Shown here one piece after another: positions 1-10,284 of a stretch of DNA of 64,000 nt. The notes under the pieces were generated by a model. That model was not told where the DNA came from, did not search any database, and saw nothing but the letters and a program-made list of their open reading frames with translations. This DNA is from Selaginella moellendorffii (Eukaryota > Streptophyta > Lycopodiopsida > Selaginellales > Selaginellaceae), in the NCBI RefSeq assembly GCF_000143415.4, contig NW_003314287.1:813160-877159 (forward strand), given 5' to 3'. The position numbers and the translations under genes are program-made. Position 1 is the stretch's first letter, and each line of letters opens with the position of its first letter.

Positions 1-2
1 AT

Positions 3-452
3 TGGAGAAGGAGACTCTTCCACGTGGCGCTTATTGGTGCCATGGCCTTCTGCTTCATTGTTGTTCTATCGACAGCCATATGTCTGAAGATAGATAACTT
101 AAGCTTGCCAAAATTGCATAGAGATAAAAACAAAGTTCAAACTAAAATTAAAAACAAAAAAGAAAGAGAAAAGGAATTAAAGCAAACAAAAAGGTGGATA
201 ATTGTTTTCTTTCTCTCTAGCGGGGGGATCTCTATGGCCTGGCAACGAACGAAACATCTGTGGGCATATATCGCAGTGTACCTTCTGATGTGTATTGCCA
301 ATTTTGTTGGCATTGCAGGAGACTGGCCCGGACTTGACATTGATCAAACCACCTCGGCCTTTAATTTTTTGTTTGCAAGTAGAAGGCTGGATTGGCATGT
401 TTCCCAAACGCCAAGTCTCGGGGACGTGCCTCAACACAGTTCCTTCCTTTGA
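3..452 (+). CDS. Hydrophobic ORF entering from the left edge; possible 3' end of a membrane-protein gene
   Basis: An open frame runs from the window edge to a stop at 450-452. It has two strongly hydrophobic stretches: one in the first 30 codons (around GAMAFCFIVVLSTAICL) and one about 80 residues later (around WAYIAVYLLMCIANFVG). A Lys/Glu-rich linker lies between them and looks more like translated intron or UTR than protein. No family is recognised. The frame may be the last coding exon or exons of a multi-pass membrane protein that begins outside the window, or it may be chance. Confidence is low. Confidence 0.2.
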   Translation, partial: WRRRLFHVALIGAMAFCFIVVLSTAICLKIDNLSLPKLHRDKNKVQTKIKNKKEREKELKQTKRWIIVFFLSSGGISMAWQRTKHLWAYIAVYLLMCIANFVGIAGDWPGLDIDQTTSAFNFLFASRRLDWHVSQTPSLGDVPQHSSFL

Positions 453-2745
453 TCACCAAGTGGAGGCCCATGGCAAGATTTTCCTCTAGACATTAATATT
501 ATAGTCTGGTGCTTGTTTTCTTTCACAAGGAAGCAATTTTGCATATTTTGTATTTAATAATACTAAGTATTTTTCTTGTGGAGACAAATGCGGTCGTTTG
601 TCACTGCCAGGGAGCGCTGGAAATATTCCGTCCCCAAAAGTTTCAGTCGTGGTCAGACGGAACAAGCAACCCAGAGGACGATTTCCAAGATTCCTTTGCG
701 ACCCGACAATATGCGCCTCTCGGGGATGATAGACACAATGCGATTAGCTTGTTTCTTTTAATATGGTTTCGCGGAGAGAGTCAAGGTTGGAAGCAAAACA
801 TGGGAGGATCTCTATGGAATCTGCCAGACGATTGCAAATATTTTTAAAACTATTAACGGGGATCATCGATCGCTCTGCCTTTACGTTGACATTGTCTAAA
901 AGTGTAATCGCACAAAATCCATGCACAGCGCGTGCACTACACTCCACACACATCGCTTAACAGGGCTCTGGATGGATGAGTTCGTTAATCTATAGCACCA
1001 ACAACAGTTAAGAGAAGCTTCCCATATTATTCCTCCAGAGAATCCAAAGCTCACTCATCATGTAACAGGATGCAAGAACTTTAGGGTTCTTCGCAGCCAG
1101 CCACACTTTTTGAAGGTAAGTTTGCCTGCCACCTTATGCACGACTTGTGTAAAATCTATATTCCCGTCGATCGTGGAAGAGGTTCCCCACAGAAACAACT
1201 GCTGGTTTGCGTGGGATTCCTCTGAGAAAGCTATTGAAGAGGAATATAAAGTGGGGCTGGCTGGCCATCACTGGAGTGGTGAGCATCATCAAACTCACTA
1301 TAAGGTGTGAATTTCAATCAATCAGGCACATATATATTTATATCTATCGCGCCAAAGAGAAAAGAGTCCTAGAGAATGCTGTCTATCATGAACAATCTCT
1401 CCACAAGAGGGAAAAGGAAAGCATGGCAGGCAAAACATCCTCCAGAAACTCGAAAGAGAGGAGGGCAAGAAAGATGCCCTCCATTTATGTGGCGCACCCA
1501 AGAAAAAACGCAAACGTATCAAAAGTTCCCGGTGTAGATCATGCGTTGGATGGCCGCCATTGCGAAGTCAATGGGAGGAAGCTGAAGACGAAGAAGAAGA
1601 AGAAGAAGAAGAAGGGGAGAATCTACGGGAGAGAAGCATCTCCTGACCGCGTCCTTTGAATGTTCAAACAGGAAAAAACGAGAAAAAATCCACGCGAGTT
1701 TTGCTGGTTTCTCTCTGTTTGTTTGTTTTGGTTTGATCGATAAGCATTGCTTTGTTGATGTCCCCAAAGATGAGTAGTGTAATCCCGATTCCCATATATT
1801 CTCAGTGTTATAGAAATGGCGATAGCCTTGTTTTGATTGATCATCTTGATTTCTTACTGTTGCTTCTCCATTGTTTATGGTGTGTGTCTTTGGTTGGTGT
1901 GATCGATCAATCGCGCAGCAACGACAAACGATGTTCCAGCCAGCATGCCCCTGTGAGGAAATTGGAGAAGCATCCAAATAATAGATTCCGCCACCCAAAA
2001 CAAGGCTGCACACTGTCCCATTGTCGTTTGATTCCTGCTTAGAGGCAATCACGTATTCAAGAAGCGCGGGGTATCAAAGATTCTAAAGAAATAATGGATG
2101 CCAACAACAACGGGTTGGAAAAAGGAATTCCATGCAATCAGTCGCGAAAATCAAACGCAAGACGACGCGCTCAAGGGCTTTGTCACGTTGCTCCGCAATT
2201 TTCCACTGCCATACAAAAACGCCATCAATCCTCTTGACTTAGAGCAAAAATATATCAAGTTCTTCATTCTTTGCTGGCAACCATGGAATGCAAGATCGAT
2301 CATATGTTGGAAGAAGCAAAAGCACTAGTAACTTGATGAATTTACCCTAACAGGAAAGGTGGTGGAGCAAAGAATGCTTAGAAAAGAGGAAGATGCCTCT
2401 CCCTGGGTTGATATCCCCAATGCGCTTTCTTTGCTTGGAATTCTCCTGAGAGTGGCAGACCAAATATAAAACAGGACCCCACAAACCAAGTAGAGCACAT
2501 AACCCTCTCTAAGCAAAGCGCGAAGCAAGGCAAGGCATCCAAGGGGGCATCTTTCCTGGCTTTAGATTTCTTGGACGACGGATCGATACACCCCAAAATT
2601 CCCTTGCCAGTTGCATCGCATCACTAGTCCTGGTGAAAGAAAGAGGGAATAATCACCTGGAGCAAGAGGGCACCTTCTTTCTCTTTTCTTTCTAATCTCT
2701 GTGGAGAGATTACCAAAGATTCCTTCTTCCTATACTCCCACTCCT
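453..2745. other. Intergenic, no gene recognised
   Basis: About 2.3 kb with only short overlapping frames and no family motifs. It contains an (AAG)n run, AT-rich patches and a 17-bp word at 1080-1096 (TTTAGGGTTCTTCGCAG, which includes a telo-box-like TAGGGTT) repeated exactly at 5333-5349. The right end is probably promoter and 5' leader of the GRAS gene. Confidence 0.5.
1591..1613. repeat. (AAG)n microsatellite
   Basis: A run of about seven AAG units followed by GGGG. It accounts for Lys-rich or Leu-rich translations on the two strands, which should not be read as protein. Confidence 0.8.
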
Positions 2746-2752
2746 TATATAA
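2746..2752 (+). promoter_or_regulatory. Candidate TATA box for the GRAS gene
   Basis: TATATAA lies in a CT-rich context about 175 bp before the GRAS start codon. A CT-rich leader with AAG repeats follows. Position and sequence fit a plant core promoter, but transcription start is not shown by sequence alone. Confidence 0.4.
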
Positions 2753-2928
2753 TTGGAGGGAGAGATTTGGAGAAATTGTCAACCGCAAAGCCACTCTTTC
2801 TTCTTTCCCTCATCGCTGCGCGGCGCGCTCTCTTTGTTTTATATTTCTCGCTGGAGGGGGCGTGGATGGATTCACTTTTTAGATAGTTCCAGAAGAAGAA
2901 GAAGAAGAAGATCCCAGGCAAGAAAATT

Positions 2929-4887
2929 ATGCTCGATGGCTACTCCAAGGAGGGAGTGATTGTCGGGCAGAATTGGGGGTCGTCCTCCTCGATCATCATC
3001 GACGACACCGAGGAGGAAGATCGCAGCAACCAGCAGGCCAAGCGATCGGCGATGGTGGACATGATCCAGGCGGCTCACCAGGCCCATCCCTCCCAGCTCG
3101 GTGGATCTTACAGTGGCTTCTTCCATCCCGGCTCGGGAGGAGGAGGGGGTGACGAATTCGATCGTCGCAGCGCTGCTTACATACCTTCGCAGTGGAGGGA
3201 GAGCCCGAATCCCTTTCTCAAGTACTACCACGCCAATTCCAGGGAAGGGGAAGGAACAGAGAAGCCATTGGATGATCTTGCCAGCAGCAAGATCCATGTC
3301 TTCCAGCGGGAGATCGAGATTTCCAGCGCCACCAGCGCGCCCGATCTCAAGATCCTCTTCCCCAAGTCGTCATCCTTGGTTCGCCACCACGAAAGGAAGA
3401 AGAAGAAGAGGCTCGTCGATGGCGACGATGATCTCGATCTCCTGAGCTTGCGCCCGCCCAATTCCGCCCACTCGGACACCACCACCACCACCACCACCGC
3501 CACCAACGCTAGCAGCTCGCCCGATCGCGAGAGCTCCATCATCGCCCACAACCACAGCCTCTTCCACAAGCCCGCCCAGGTGGAGCTCCCGCGACCAAAT
3601 CACATCGATCTCCCGCGATTGGATCCTCCGGGACACCACCAGGCCCTGGGATTGGAGCTCCTCAACGTGCTCCTCGAGTGCGCCCAGGCCGTGCATCGCC
3701 AAGACCTAGACTCCGCCACCGCCCTCCTCGCCCAGCTCAAGCACGGCGCCTCCGTCTATGGCGACTCAATGCAGCGCCTCACCGCCCACTTCGCCGAGGG
3801 CCTGGCGACGCGGATCCTCCACCACCGCCACTCCGCCACCGCCGTGCAGCTCCTCCCGCCCGCCAAGCTCGACCTCCTCCACAGCCTCATCCTCCACCGC
3901 CCCGCCGCCAACCCCGCCGCCGCGGACGATCACCTGGCCGCCTTCACGGCGCTCTACAAGGTGTCGCCCTTCTTCAAGCTCGCCCACTTCACGGCCAACC
4001 AGGCGATCGTGGAGGCGGTGGCCGGGCGCGCTAGGGTTCATGTCATCGACCTCGACATCCTCCAGGGATTCCAGTGGCCGAGCTTCATCCAGGCGCTGGC
4101 CAGCCGCTCCGGCGGCCCGCCATCGCTGCTCACGCTCACGGGCATCGGATCCAGCGCGGAATCGCTGCGCGACACGGGCAATCGCCTCTCGAGCTTCGCC
4201 GCCATGTTTGGCGTGCCCTTTCGATTCCAGCCCCTGGTGGTGGGCAGCCTCGAGGAGCTGGATTTGGGGGCGAGGATCGAACCCCGGACCGGCCATGGCG
4301 AGGTCGAGGATATGGAGGAGGAGGAGGACGAGGAGGAGGAGGCGGTGGCCGTGAATGCCGTGTTCCAGCTCCACCGGTTGCTCAATGCGCCGCGGGAATC
4401 GCGCAAGCTGGAGCGATTCCTGGCGGGGCTGCGGCGGATCCGGCCCGCGGCGGTGACCGTCGTGGAGCAGGAGGCGGCGCACAACGCCCCGGACTTCATC
4501 GCGCGCTTCGTGGAGGCGCTCCACTACTACGCCGCGGTGTTCGATTCGCTGGACGCGTCGCTGCCGCAGCGCGACGAGGAGAGGGTCCGGATCGAGCAGG
4601 TGATGTTCGCGGCGCAGATCAAGAACATCGTGTCGTGCGAGGGGGCGGAGCGGATCGAGCGGCACGAGAAGATGGGGTTTTGGGCGGGCAAGATGGGCGA
4701 GTGTGGCTTCGCGCAGGCGCCCATGAGCTCGCACTCGGTGAGCCAGGCCAAACTGCTCCTCCAGCTCTGCCCCTGCGATGGATACCGGGTGGTGGAATCG
4801 CCGTGCGAGGGGTGGCCGGTGGGATCGATCTCTCTCGGCTGGCAGCAGCGATTGCTCCTCACAGCCTCGACGTGGGGTTGCGCTTGA
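2929..4887 (+). CDS. GRAS-family transcriptional regulator (652 aa, single exon)
   Basis: The C-terminal ~400 residues form a full GRAS domain. The first leucine heptad region begins at LLNVLLECAQAV. The VHIID-type core reads VHVIDLDILQGFQWP, with AHFTANQAI just before it. A second leucine region and a PFYRE-like block (FVEALHYYAAVFDSLDASL) follow, and the SAW end has CEGAERIERHE and ends LTASTW. GRAS proteins are nuclear regulators of development and gibberellin or light responses. The C-terminal half is closest to DELLA/SCR/SCL-type members, but the ~240-residue N-terminus is Ser/His/Thr-rich and has no DELLA or TVHYNP motif, so it is not a classical DELLA. An acidic run of Glu/Asp (4312-4341) is inserted between the VHIID and PFYRE regions. 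Intronless structure is normal for the family. The start is the first ATG in frame after the CT-rich leader. Confidence 0.93.
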   Translation: MLDGYSKEGVIVGQNWGSSSSIIIDDTEEEDRSNQQAKRSAMVDMIQAAHQAHPSQLGGSYSGFFHPGSGGGGGDEFDRRSAAYIPSQWRESPNPFLKYYHANSREGEGTEKPLDDLASSKIHVFQREIEISSATSAPDLKILFPKSSSLVRHHERKKKKRLVDGDDDLDLLSLRPPNSAHSDTTTTTTTATNASSSPDRESSIIAHNHSLFHKPAQVELPRPNHIDLPRLDPPGHHQALGLELLNVLLECAQAVHRQDLDSATALLAQLKHGASVYGDSMQRLTAHFAEGLATRILHHRHSATAVQLLPPAKLDLLHSLILHRPAANPAAADDHLAAFTALYKVSPFFKLAHFTANQAIVEAVAGRARVHVIDLDILQGFQWPSFIQALASRSGGPPSLLTLTGIGSSAESLRDTGNRLSSFAAMFGVPFRFQPLVVGSLEELDLGARIEPRTGHGEVEDMEEEEDEEEEAVAVNAVFQLHRLLNAPRESRKLERFLAGLRRIRPAAVTVVEQEAAHNAPDFIARFVEALHYYAAVFDSLDASLPQRDEERVRIEQVMFAAQIKNIVSCEGAERIERHEKMGFWAGKMGECGFAQAPMSSHSVSQAKLLLQLCPCDGYRVVESPCEGWPVGSISLGWQQRLLLTASTWGCA

Positions 4888-6350
4888 GAGCCACGATCGA
4901 GAGATCTATTTTCGATCGATCGAGTGGTATAGCGAGCAGAGTATCATCAAGAAACGCAGAATTTCTTGGAAGAGTTTTGGAGAGAAGGGGGTTTTGGGTC
5001 GAGAATCTACACAGTACATAAAAGAAAGATGTTTATAGAGAGGATGGAGAATTCAATTCGAGCACCTTTTCAGCAAAGATCTGGGAGCTTGCTAGCTCAA
5101 GAACTATTCAAATTTGGACCGTTGGATTGGGATGGCTGGAGCCGTCGGATCCGTCTTCGTCCTCTAGCGCGGAAGGGGAGCCCCAAATTCCTCCCGTCGA
5201 TCTGGGTCAAGATATCGAAGTGCCTGAATCCGATGTGACGCGCGCGCGCCAGCGCGATCGCCCAGGACCACAGTAGCTCCTCCAAATCTGATGCCTGCTC
5301 CCTCCACCACGACCGAAGATGCGTCCCCTGTTTTTAGGGTTCTTCGCAGGGGAGCCGTCCCTTTCCCCGATTTCTTTCACATTCTTTTCTCTCCGGAGCG
5401 AATCTCTCCCGGGGCAGACGGCCACATGTTTACGTATGCGCGGATTCGTCTCTAAAGTTCTCTGTTCTTTAGCTGGGGATTGATTTTTTCTCGATTGTGC
5501 CAAGTTTGTAAGGGACAAGCTTTGCTGATCTTCGCGAACAAACAAACAATGGGACGATGGAGAGATTGAGGAGGAAGAAGAAGAAACCTTTTTTTTATCC
5601 TTGTGTGCTCCCCCCCTCGCTCGCTCGCGCGATTGCAAAAGGCAGAAGATTCCCCTTCTAATGGGATCTGTGATGATTTGGAGAGAGCGGCCATGATTCG
5701 GAATAAAAAGTGTTGGCAGCAAGAAAAAGAGGAGGAAATCAGAAGAATTCCAATTTCCCATGATACCTTGATTCGCTGCCGCACCCATTGTGGAAAGGGC
5801 TGCTGCATTACAGTCAACTTCGCAAAAATACGGCAACAGGGAAAATTCCCAAGGAAAAGAAAAGGTGGTGGATTCCGAGTCAAGTAGCTTGTATGTGGTA
5901 CCCTTTTTCTGGCACCTTGACAATTGTACGGAAGTGGACACAGGAGAACAAAGAAAGGCAAAGGCCTCGAATTTCCACGCTTTGTTGTTGGTGTTGGTGT
6001 TGCAAAAGTTGCTGGGTCCATCCAATGGTTTTCACGAGGAGAATTTTTCCATTCTTTTTAGTGGCAGCTGCGGCAAGGAGTGCCGCCATTTGGCTCCTTG
6101 AAGAATCCAGATCCCAAGTTGTCTCCACTTCTGGAACTGTTCTCTCTTTGTCAAGAGATTTGCCAACTTTTTTATTGCTTTGATACTTTTTTGCTTGTGC
6201 TGTGCCAATATCATTGAGGCATTGCCTTCCGTACGCTCTAGTGCTAGAAGTGGATGGGATATCTCTTTTTTTTTTTTTTCTTTTAGCTGGAAGATGGAAG
6301 ATATGGACTGATGATCGAGAGATTCCACGTAAAAAAACTCAAGCTTTCTT
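4888..6350. other. Intergenic between convergent GRAS and catalase genes
   Basis: 3' flanks of two convergent genes plus about 1 kb with no recognisable family. A minus-strand frame of 272 codons (5207-6025) is low in complexity and matches nothing I know. The telo-box-containing 17-mer at 5333-5349 copies 1080-1096. A short poly-T run lies just past the catalase stop. Confidence 0.5.
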
Positions 6351-8350
6351 CTAGGCGATCATGGTATACGGCTCCGGCGACTTCTTCTTCTCCGCGAGCT
6401 TCTTCTCGATCCTGGACGCGAGATCCCCGTCGCATTTCCGGAAGAGACCCATTTGACGCTCTTGGATGAACTCGGCGGCTCCGCGGATGTGGTTTGCAAT
6501 GTTTGACACGGTTTGCTCCTTGTCTTCCTCGGACATGAGTTTCCAGAGCATACGGGGCTGCTCGTAGTCGTCCTGCTCTTCCCATTTTCTTGGAGGGAAC
6601 CGGCCAACTGTTCCACCTTCATGCCTGCGTAGAAGAAGGAAAAGGAATGTTAGAAGCTCCTTCTCGGTGATAGGAAACAAAAGCTTTGCTTACTCGTACG
6701 GGTGAACATCCGGCTGAGTCGGGTCGTTTTGAGGCAAGTTGTCGTACGAGTTCGGATAGTAATTGGGTTTGCTGCCGCCGTTGTCCGAGACAACCATCGC
6801 TCCATCTCGAGAATATGTCTGGACTTTCACAATGGGTTTGTTGATCGGAACCTGGATGGTGGTAGACACAATCAGATCACATTTAGAATCTTTGGAAAAT
6901 TATAAATTCTTACGTCGTGGAAGTTTGTCCCAATTCTGTATCGAGCAGCGTCGTCGTAAGCAAAGAGCCGGGACTGGAGTATACGGTCCGGGGAAGCCTC
7001 AATCCCAGGAACAAAGCTTCCTGGAGAGAATGCCGCTTGCTCCACTTCCGCGTGATAGTTTTCGACATTTCTATCGAGAACGAGCCTGCCAACTTCCATG
7101 AGGGGATAATCCTTGTGCAACCACACCTGAAATCCACGTCCTTGAAAAACAGAAGAAGAAGAAAAATTGTGTCACATACCTTTGTCAAGTCGAAAGGATC
7201 CCACTTATACTTTGGAGCGTCCTCCAGCGGCATAACTTGGACGTAGAACTTCCAGGCCGGGAAGTTCCCTTCCTCTATGCTAGTCAAGAGATCCTCGGTC
7301 GCATAGTCTGGTTTAGACCCCGAGAGACTCACGGCCTCTTCGTGGGTCAAGTTTTTGATGCCGTGCTCCGTGACGAGATGGAACTTCACCCAGTGAGCTT
7401 TCCTCTCCTTGTTGACCCACTTGAAAGTATGCGAGCCGTATCCGTTCATGTTTCTATATGTAGCCGGCACTCCTCGAGGCGAGAATGTGATCAAAAGCTT
7501 CACAAGGAGAATCGACAAAGTTGATCAAAGTTACGCAAAGAGTTATAAGTTACCTGATGCATGGACTCGGGAACCAAGCTCAGAAAATCCCAGAACGCGT
7601 TTGGATCTTTGGCGTTGGTCTTGGGGTTCCTCTTTTGCGAGTGGACAAAGTCGGGAAACTTGAGAGGGTCCCGGACCCAGAAAACTGGCGTGTTATTCCC
7701 GGTCATGTCCCAGTTCCCCTCCTCGGTGTAAAACTTAACCGCGAAGCCTCGGACATCTCGCGCAAGGTCGGTGAATCCACGCTCGGCCGCCACGCTCGAG
7801 AACCTGGCGAAAACGGGGGTCCTCTTTCCGGGCTCGCTCAAGAACTTTGCCTTGCACAAGTTTGATACGTCCCTACAAATGGCACGGAGTCCGAAACGTA
7901 AAAGAAACAAGCGAGCCGAGTAGCAGACTTACTTTGTAACTTCGAAGTATCCATGAGCTCCGGCACCTTTGGCATGGACGAAGCGCTCGGGAACTCTCTC
8001 ACGGTTGAGCCGTGCTTGCTTCTCAAACAAATGGACGTCTTCAAACAAAAGGTGTCCACTCTGTCCTACAGTCACACTAGAGGAAAACAAAGAAAAACAA
8101 AGCTTTCGATCGAATCAAGACAAAAAAAACCAAAGCTTTTGATCGAATCCAAGCTTTGGGAAGAACCACAGTACCTGTTGTTATCGTCCGAGACTGGAGC
8201 TCCGGCGAGGGTGGTGTGGAGAGGCTTGCCCGAGCTTCCAACTCGCACGCTAGCGCTCTTGCTGTTGCCATTCGAGGCCTTGGATCCACTCTCGGCGTCC
8301 ATGGAGCTTCTCACCGTGAACACTATGGAGGAAGCGCCCAGCGAGGCCAT
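6351..8350 (-). CDS. Catalase, non-typical for plants, with N-terminal extension (533 aa, 7 exons)
   Basis: Splicing by eye gives exons 8350-8175, 8076-7933, 7872-7554, 7497-7180, 7126-6914, 6851-6694 and 6624-6351 (1602 nt, phases consistent, GT-AG throughout). The enzyme converts hydrogen peroxide to water and oxygen. The distal haem His93 lies in [15 protein letters not shown], Asn166 in MTGNNTP, and the proximal haem Tyr376 in [14 protein letters not shown]. Their spacing equals that of the human enzyme. Wording such as [20 protein letters not shown] and [13 protein letters not shown] resembles animal and bacterial small-subunit catalases rather than typical plant CAT proteins (GFGVNTYTL, DVTKTWPED, recalled from the family). 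The first ~45 residues ([16 protein letters not shown]...) are Ser-rich and could be an organelle transit peptide. The C-terminus ends YTMIA, not a peroxisomal SKL-type signal. It is head-to-head with the PPR gene. Confidence 0.93.
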
Positions 8351-8563
8351 TCTTTAAAATACCGTCGCTGGCGCCACGCTCTAAAGTACTATACACCGGC
8401 GCCGGACGTGGCGCCGCGAAGATGGCACAAACTGGCAGAGCCATGTCCTCACACTCGGAGTTCCATCGTCGCTACACCTAGCATTTGACAAGAAAACGAA
8501 AGCTGGGGTTAGACCTAGAAAGTGATCGTGATGATCCCGCGAAGTTTCTAATCCAAATGCTTC
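8351..8563. promoter_or_regulatory. Shared divergent promoter region, catalase / PPR gene
   Basis: Only 213 bp separate the two start codons, so 5' leaders and promoters of both genes must fit here or overlap. No TATA box is obvious. Assigned by arrangement only. Confidence 0.4.
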
Positions 8564-10225
8564 ATGAGATGCCTGGCATCCATCGCCGATCGCCCAGCAG
8601 ACAAGATCACCCGCATTGCGCGATTCGATGACTTGGGCGCCGCGAGCACGGCCTTGGGTTCCAAGAACAAGGATTACTTGGCGTGGGACGCGATGCTCAT
8701 TGACTATGCCAGCAACCGGCACTGCGAGGAGGCCAAGGCGGCGTTTGATTCCATGCCGGCGCACACTCTAGTCTCTTGGAACGTTATTCTCAATGCGTTT
8801 GGGCGATCTGGGCTCGTCGATAGAGCAAAAGAAGTCTTCGATTCAATGCCGCGGAGAGATCTGGTCTCCTGGAACTCCATTCTCACAGCATATGCCCATA
8901 ATGGGCATTTGGGGCTCGCAAAGATTTTGTTTGAGCAGATGCCGCTGAGAACACTCGTCTCCTGGACAGTCCTTTTGGTGGCGTTTGCAAACCCTTCTTT
9001 TGCAGATGAAGCGGAGAGGATCTTTACTCAAATGCCGGAGAGAGATCTGGTTTGCTTCAATGCGATGCTCGCGCAATACGCCAAGCTCGGGCGAATCGAT
9101 CAAGTCAAGAGCTTGTTTCATGCAATGCCCGCCCGATGTTTACTCTCATACACAGCGCTCCTAACTTGCTACGCACAAAACCTCAAGCTGAGAGACGTTG
9201 ATCTTGTTCTAAGCTCCATGCCCGAGACCGATGTAATTTCCTGGACCATTGCTCTGACAGCAAATGCCCAGGTAGGGCATCTGGAGAGAGCCAAGCACAT
9301 CTTCAAAAGCATGCCCGCAAGGAGCTTGTTTGCGTGGGCGGTGATGATCAACGCTTACGGAAGCAACCTCTGTCTTTCAGAAGCTCAGGGTTTGTTTGAC
9401 ACGGCACCGTTTCTGAACCTTGTGCTTTGCAACTCAATTCTTGCAGCAAATGCCCGTTGTGGGCATCTTGAGCAAACGCAAGAAACCTTCAACCAGATGC
9501 CAGAGAAGGACATTATCTCGTGGAACACCCTCTTGGGCGCGTTTGTCCTGGCCGGAAGACCACGCGACGCCAGCGATCTCTTTTCCAGGATGGAATTCGC
9601 CGATGCCATCTCCTGGACACTAATGCTAGCCGCCGTCCCATCGATCGCCCAAGCTGAGCTTCTCTTCGAGCAAATCCCGGAGAAGAGTAGCGCGTGCTGG
9701 GACGCCATGCTCTCGTCCTACGCTCGATCCGGCCGGCTGGAGATCACCCGCAAGCTCTTCGATCGCCTGCCATCCAAGAGCGAGTTCTCGTGGAGCACCA
9801 TCCTCAGCTCTTACAGCGCCAGCTCCGACCACCATCGCCAAACTTTCGAGCTCTTCGATCTGATGAAGATGGACCAGGAACCTTGCGAAGTTTGCTTCGT
9901 GTCGCTGCTCATCGCTTGCAGCCATGGAGGGAGCGTGGCCCGCGGCCGACACCACTTCATCTCCATGGGATTCGACTATGGCCTCACTCCCACCAAGCAA
10001 AACTTTTGCTGCATGATCGATCTCCTGGCTCGAGCTGGGCATCTGGAGGACGCCAGAGATCTCGTCGACCATATGCCTTTCCGGCCGTGCTCTCTCGACT
10101 GGACTTGCTTGCTTGGAGCTTGGAGAACTTACAATGGTCCTGCCAATGCGAAAGAAGTCCTGGCATTCAATCCTTCTTCGCCATCTTCTTATTCTCTCGT
10201 TGCAAACATCTGTTCTTCGAGGTAA
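8564..10225 (+). CDS. Pentatricopeptide repeat protein, S-type repeats with a truncated E-like end (553 aa)
   Basis: An intronless ORF with about twelve successive 31-residue repeats of the form F-x-x-MP-x-x-x-LVSWN-x-(I/L)L-x-AYA, followed by P/L-type repeats (around CSHGGSVARGRHHF and MIDLLARAGHLEDA). It ends with the start of an E-like region (DWTCLLGAW, then SSYSLVANICSSR). PPR proteins of this class bind organelle RNA base by base and usually guide C-to-U editing or processing in plastids or mitochondria. Long chains of S-type repeats are typical of lycophytes. There is no DYW deaminase domain, and the E region stops where others continue, so it may need a DYW partner or be truncated. 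The N-terminus is short with a few Arg residues; targeting is uncertain. The stop lies 59 bp from the stop of the convergent fibrillin gene. Confidence 0.9.
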   Translation: MRCLASIADRPADKITRIARFDDLGAASTALGSKNKDYLAWDAMLIDYASNRHCEEAKAAFDSMPAHTLVSWNVILNAFGRSGLVDRAKEVFDSMPRRDLVSWNSILTAYAHNGHLGLAKILFEQMPLRTLVSWTVLLVAFANPSFADEAERIFTQMPERDLVCFNAMLAQYAKLGRIDQVKSLFHAMPARCLLSYTALLTCYAQNLKLRDVDLVLSSMPETDVISWTIALTANAQVGHLERAKHIFKSMPARSLFAWAVMINAYGSNLCLSEAQGLFDTAPFLNLVLCNSILAANARCGHLEQTQETFNQMPEKDIISWNTLLGAFVLAGRPRDASDLFSRMEFADAISWTLMLAAVPSIAQAELLFEQIPEKSSACWDAMLSSYARSGRLEITRKLFDRLPSKSEFSWSTILSSYSASSDHHRQTFELFDLMKMDQEPCEVCFVSLLIACSHGGSVARGRHHFISMGFDYGLTPTKQNFCCMIDLLARAGHLEDARDLVDHMPFRPCSLDWTCLLGAWRTYNGPANAKEVLAFNPSSPSSYSLVANICSSR

Positions 10226-10284
10226 ATGTGGCCGAAAACAACATCCCGGTCAGCGTTTTGTTCGTTATCACGTAGAACTTACCG

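Noticed and set aside
5207-6025. Minus-strand ORF of 272 codons between GRAS and catalase
   Set aside because: Low complexity, a second long overlapping frame in the same place, no family motif and no splice logic; more likely chance openness of the region.
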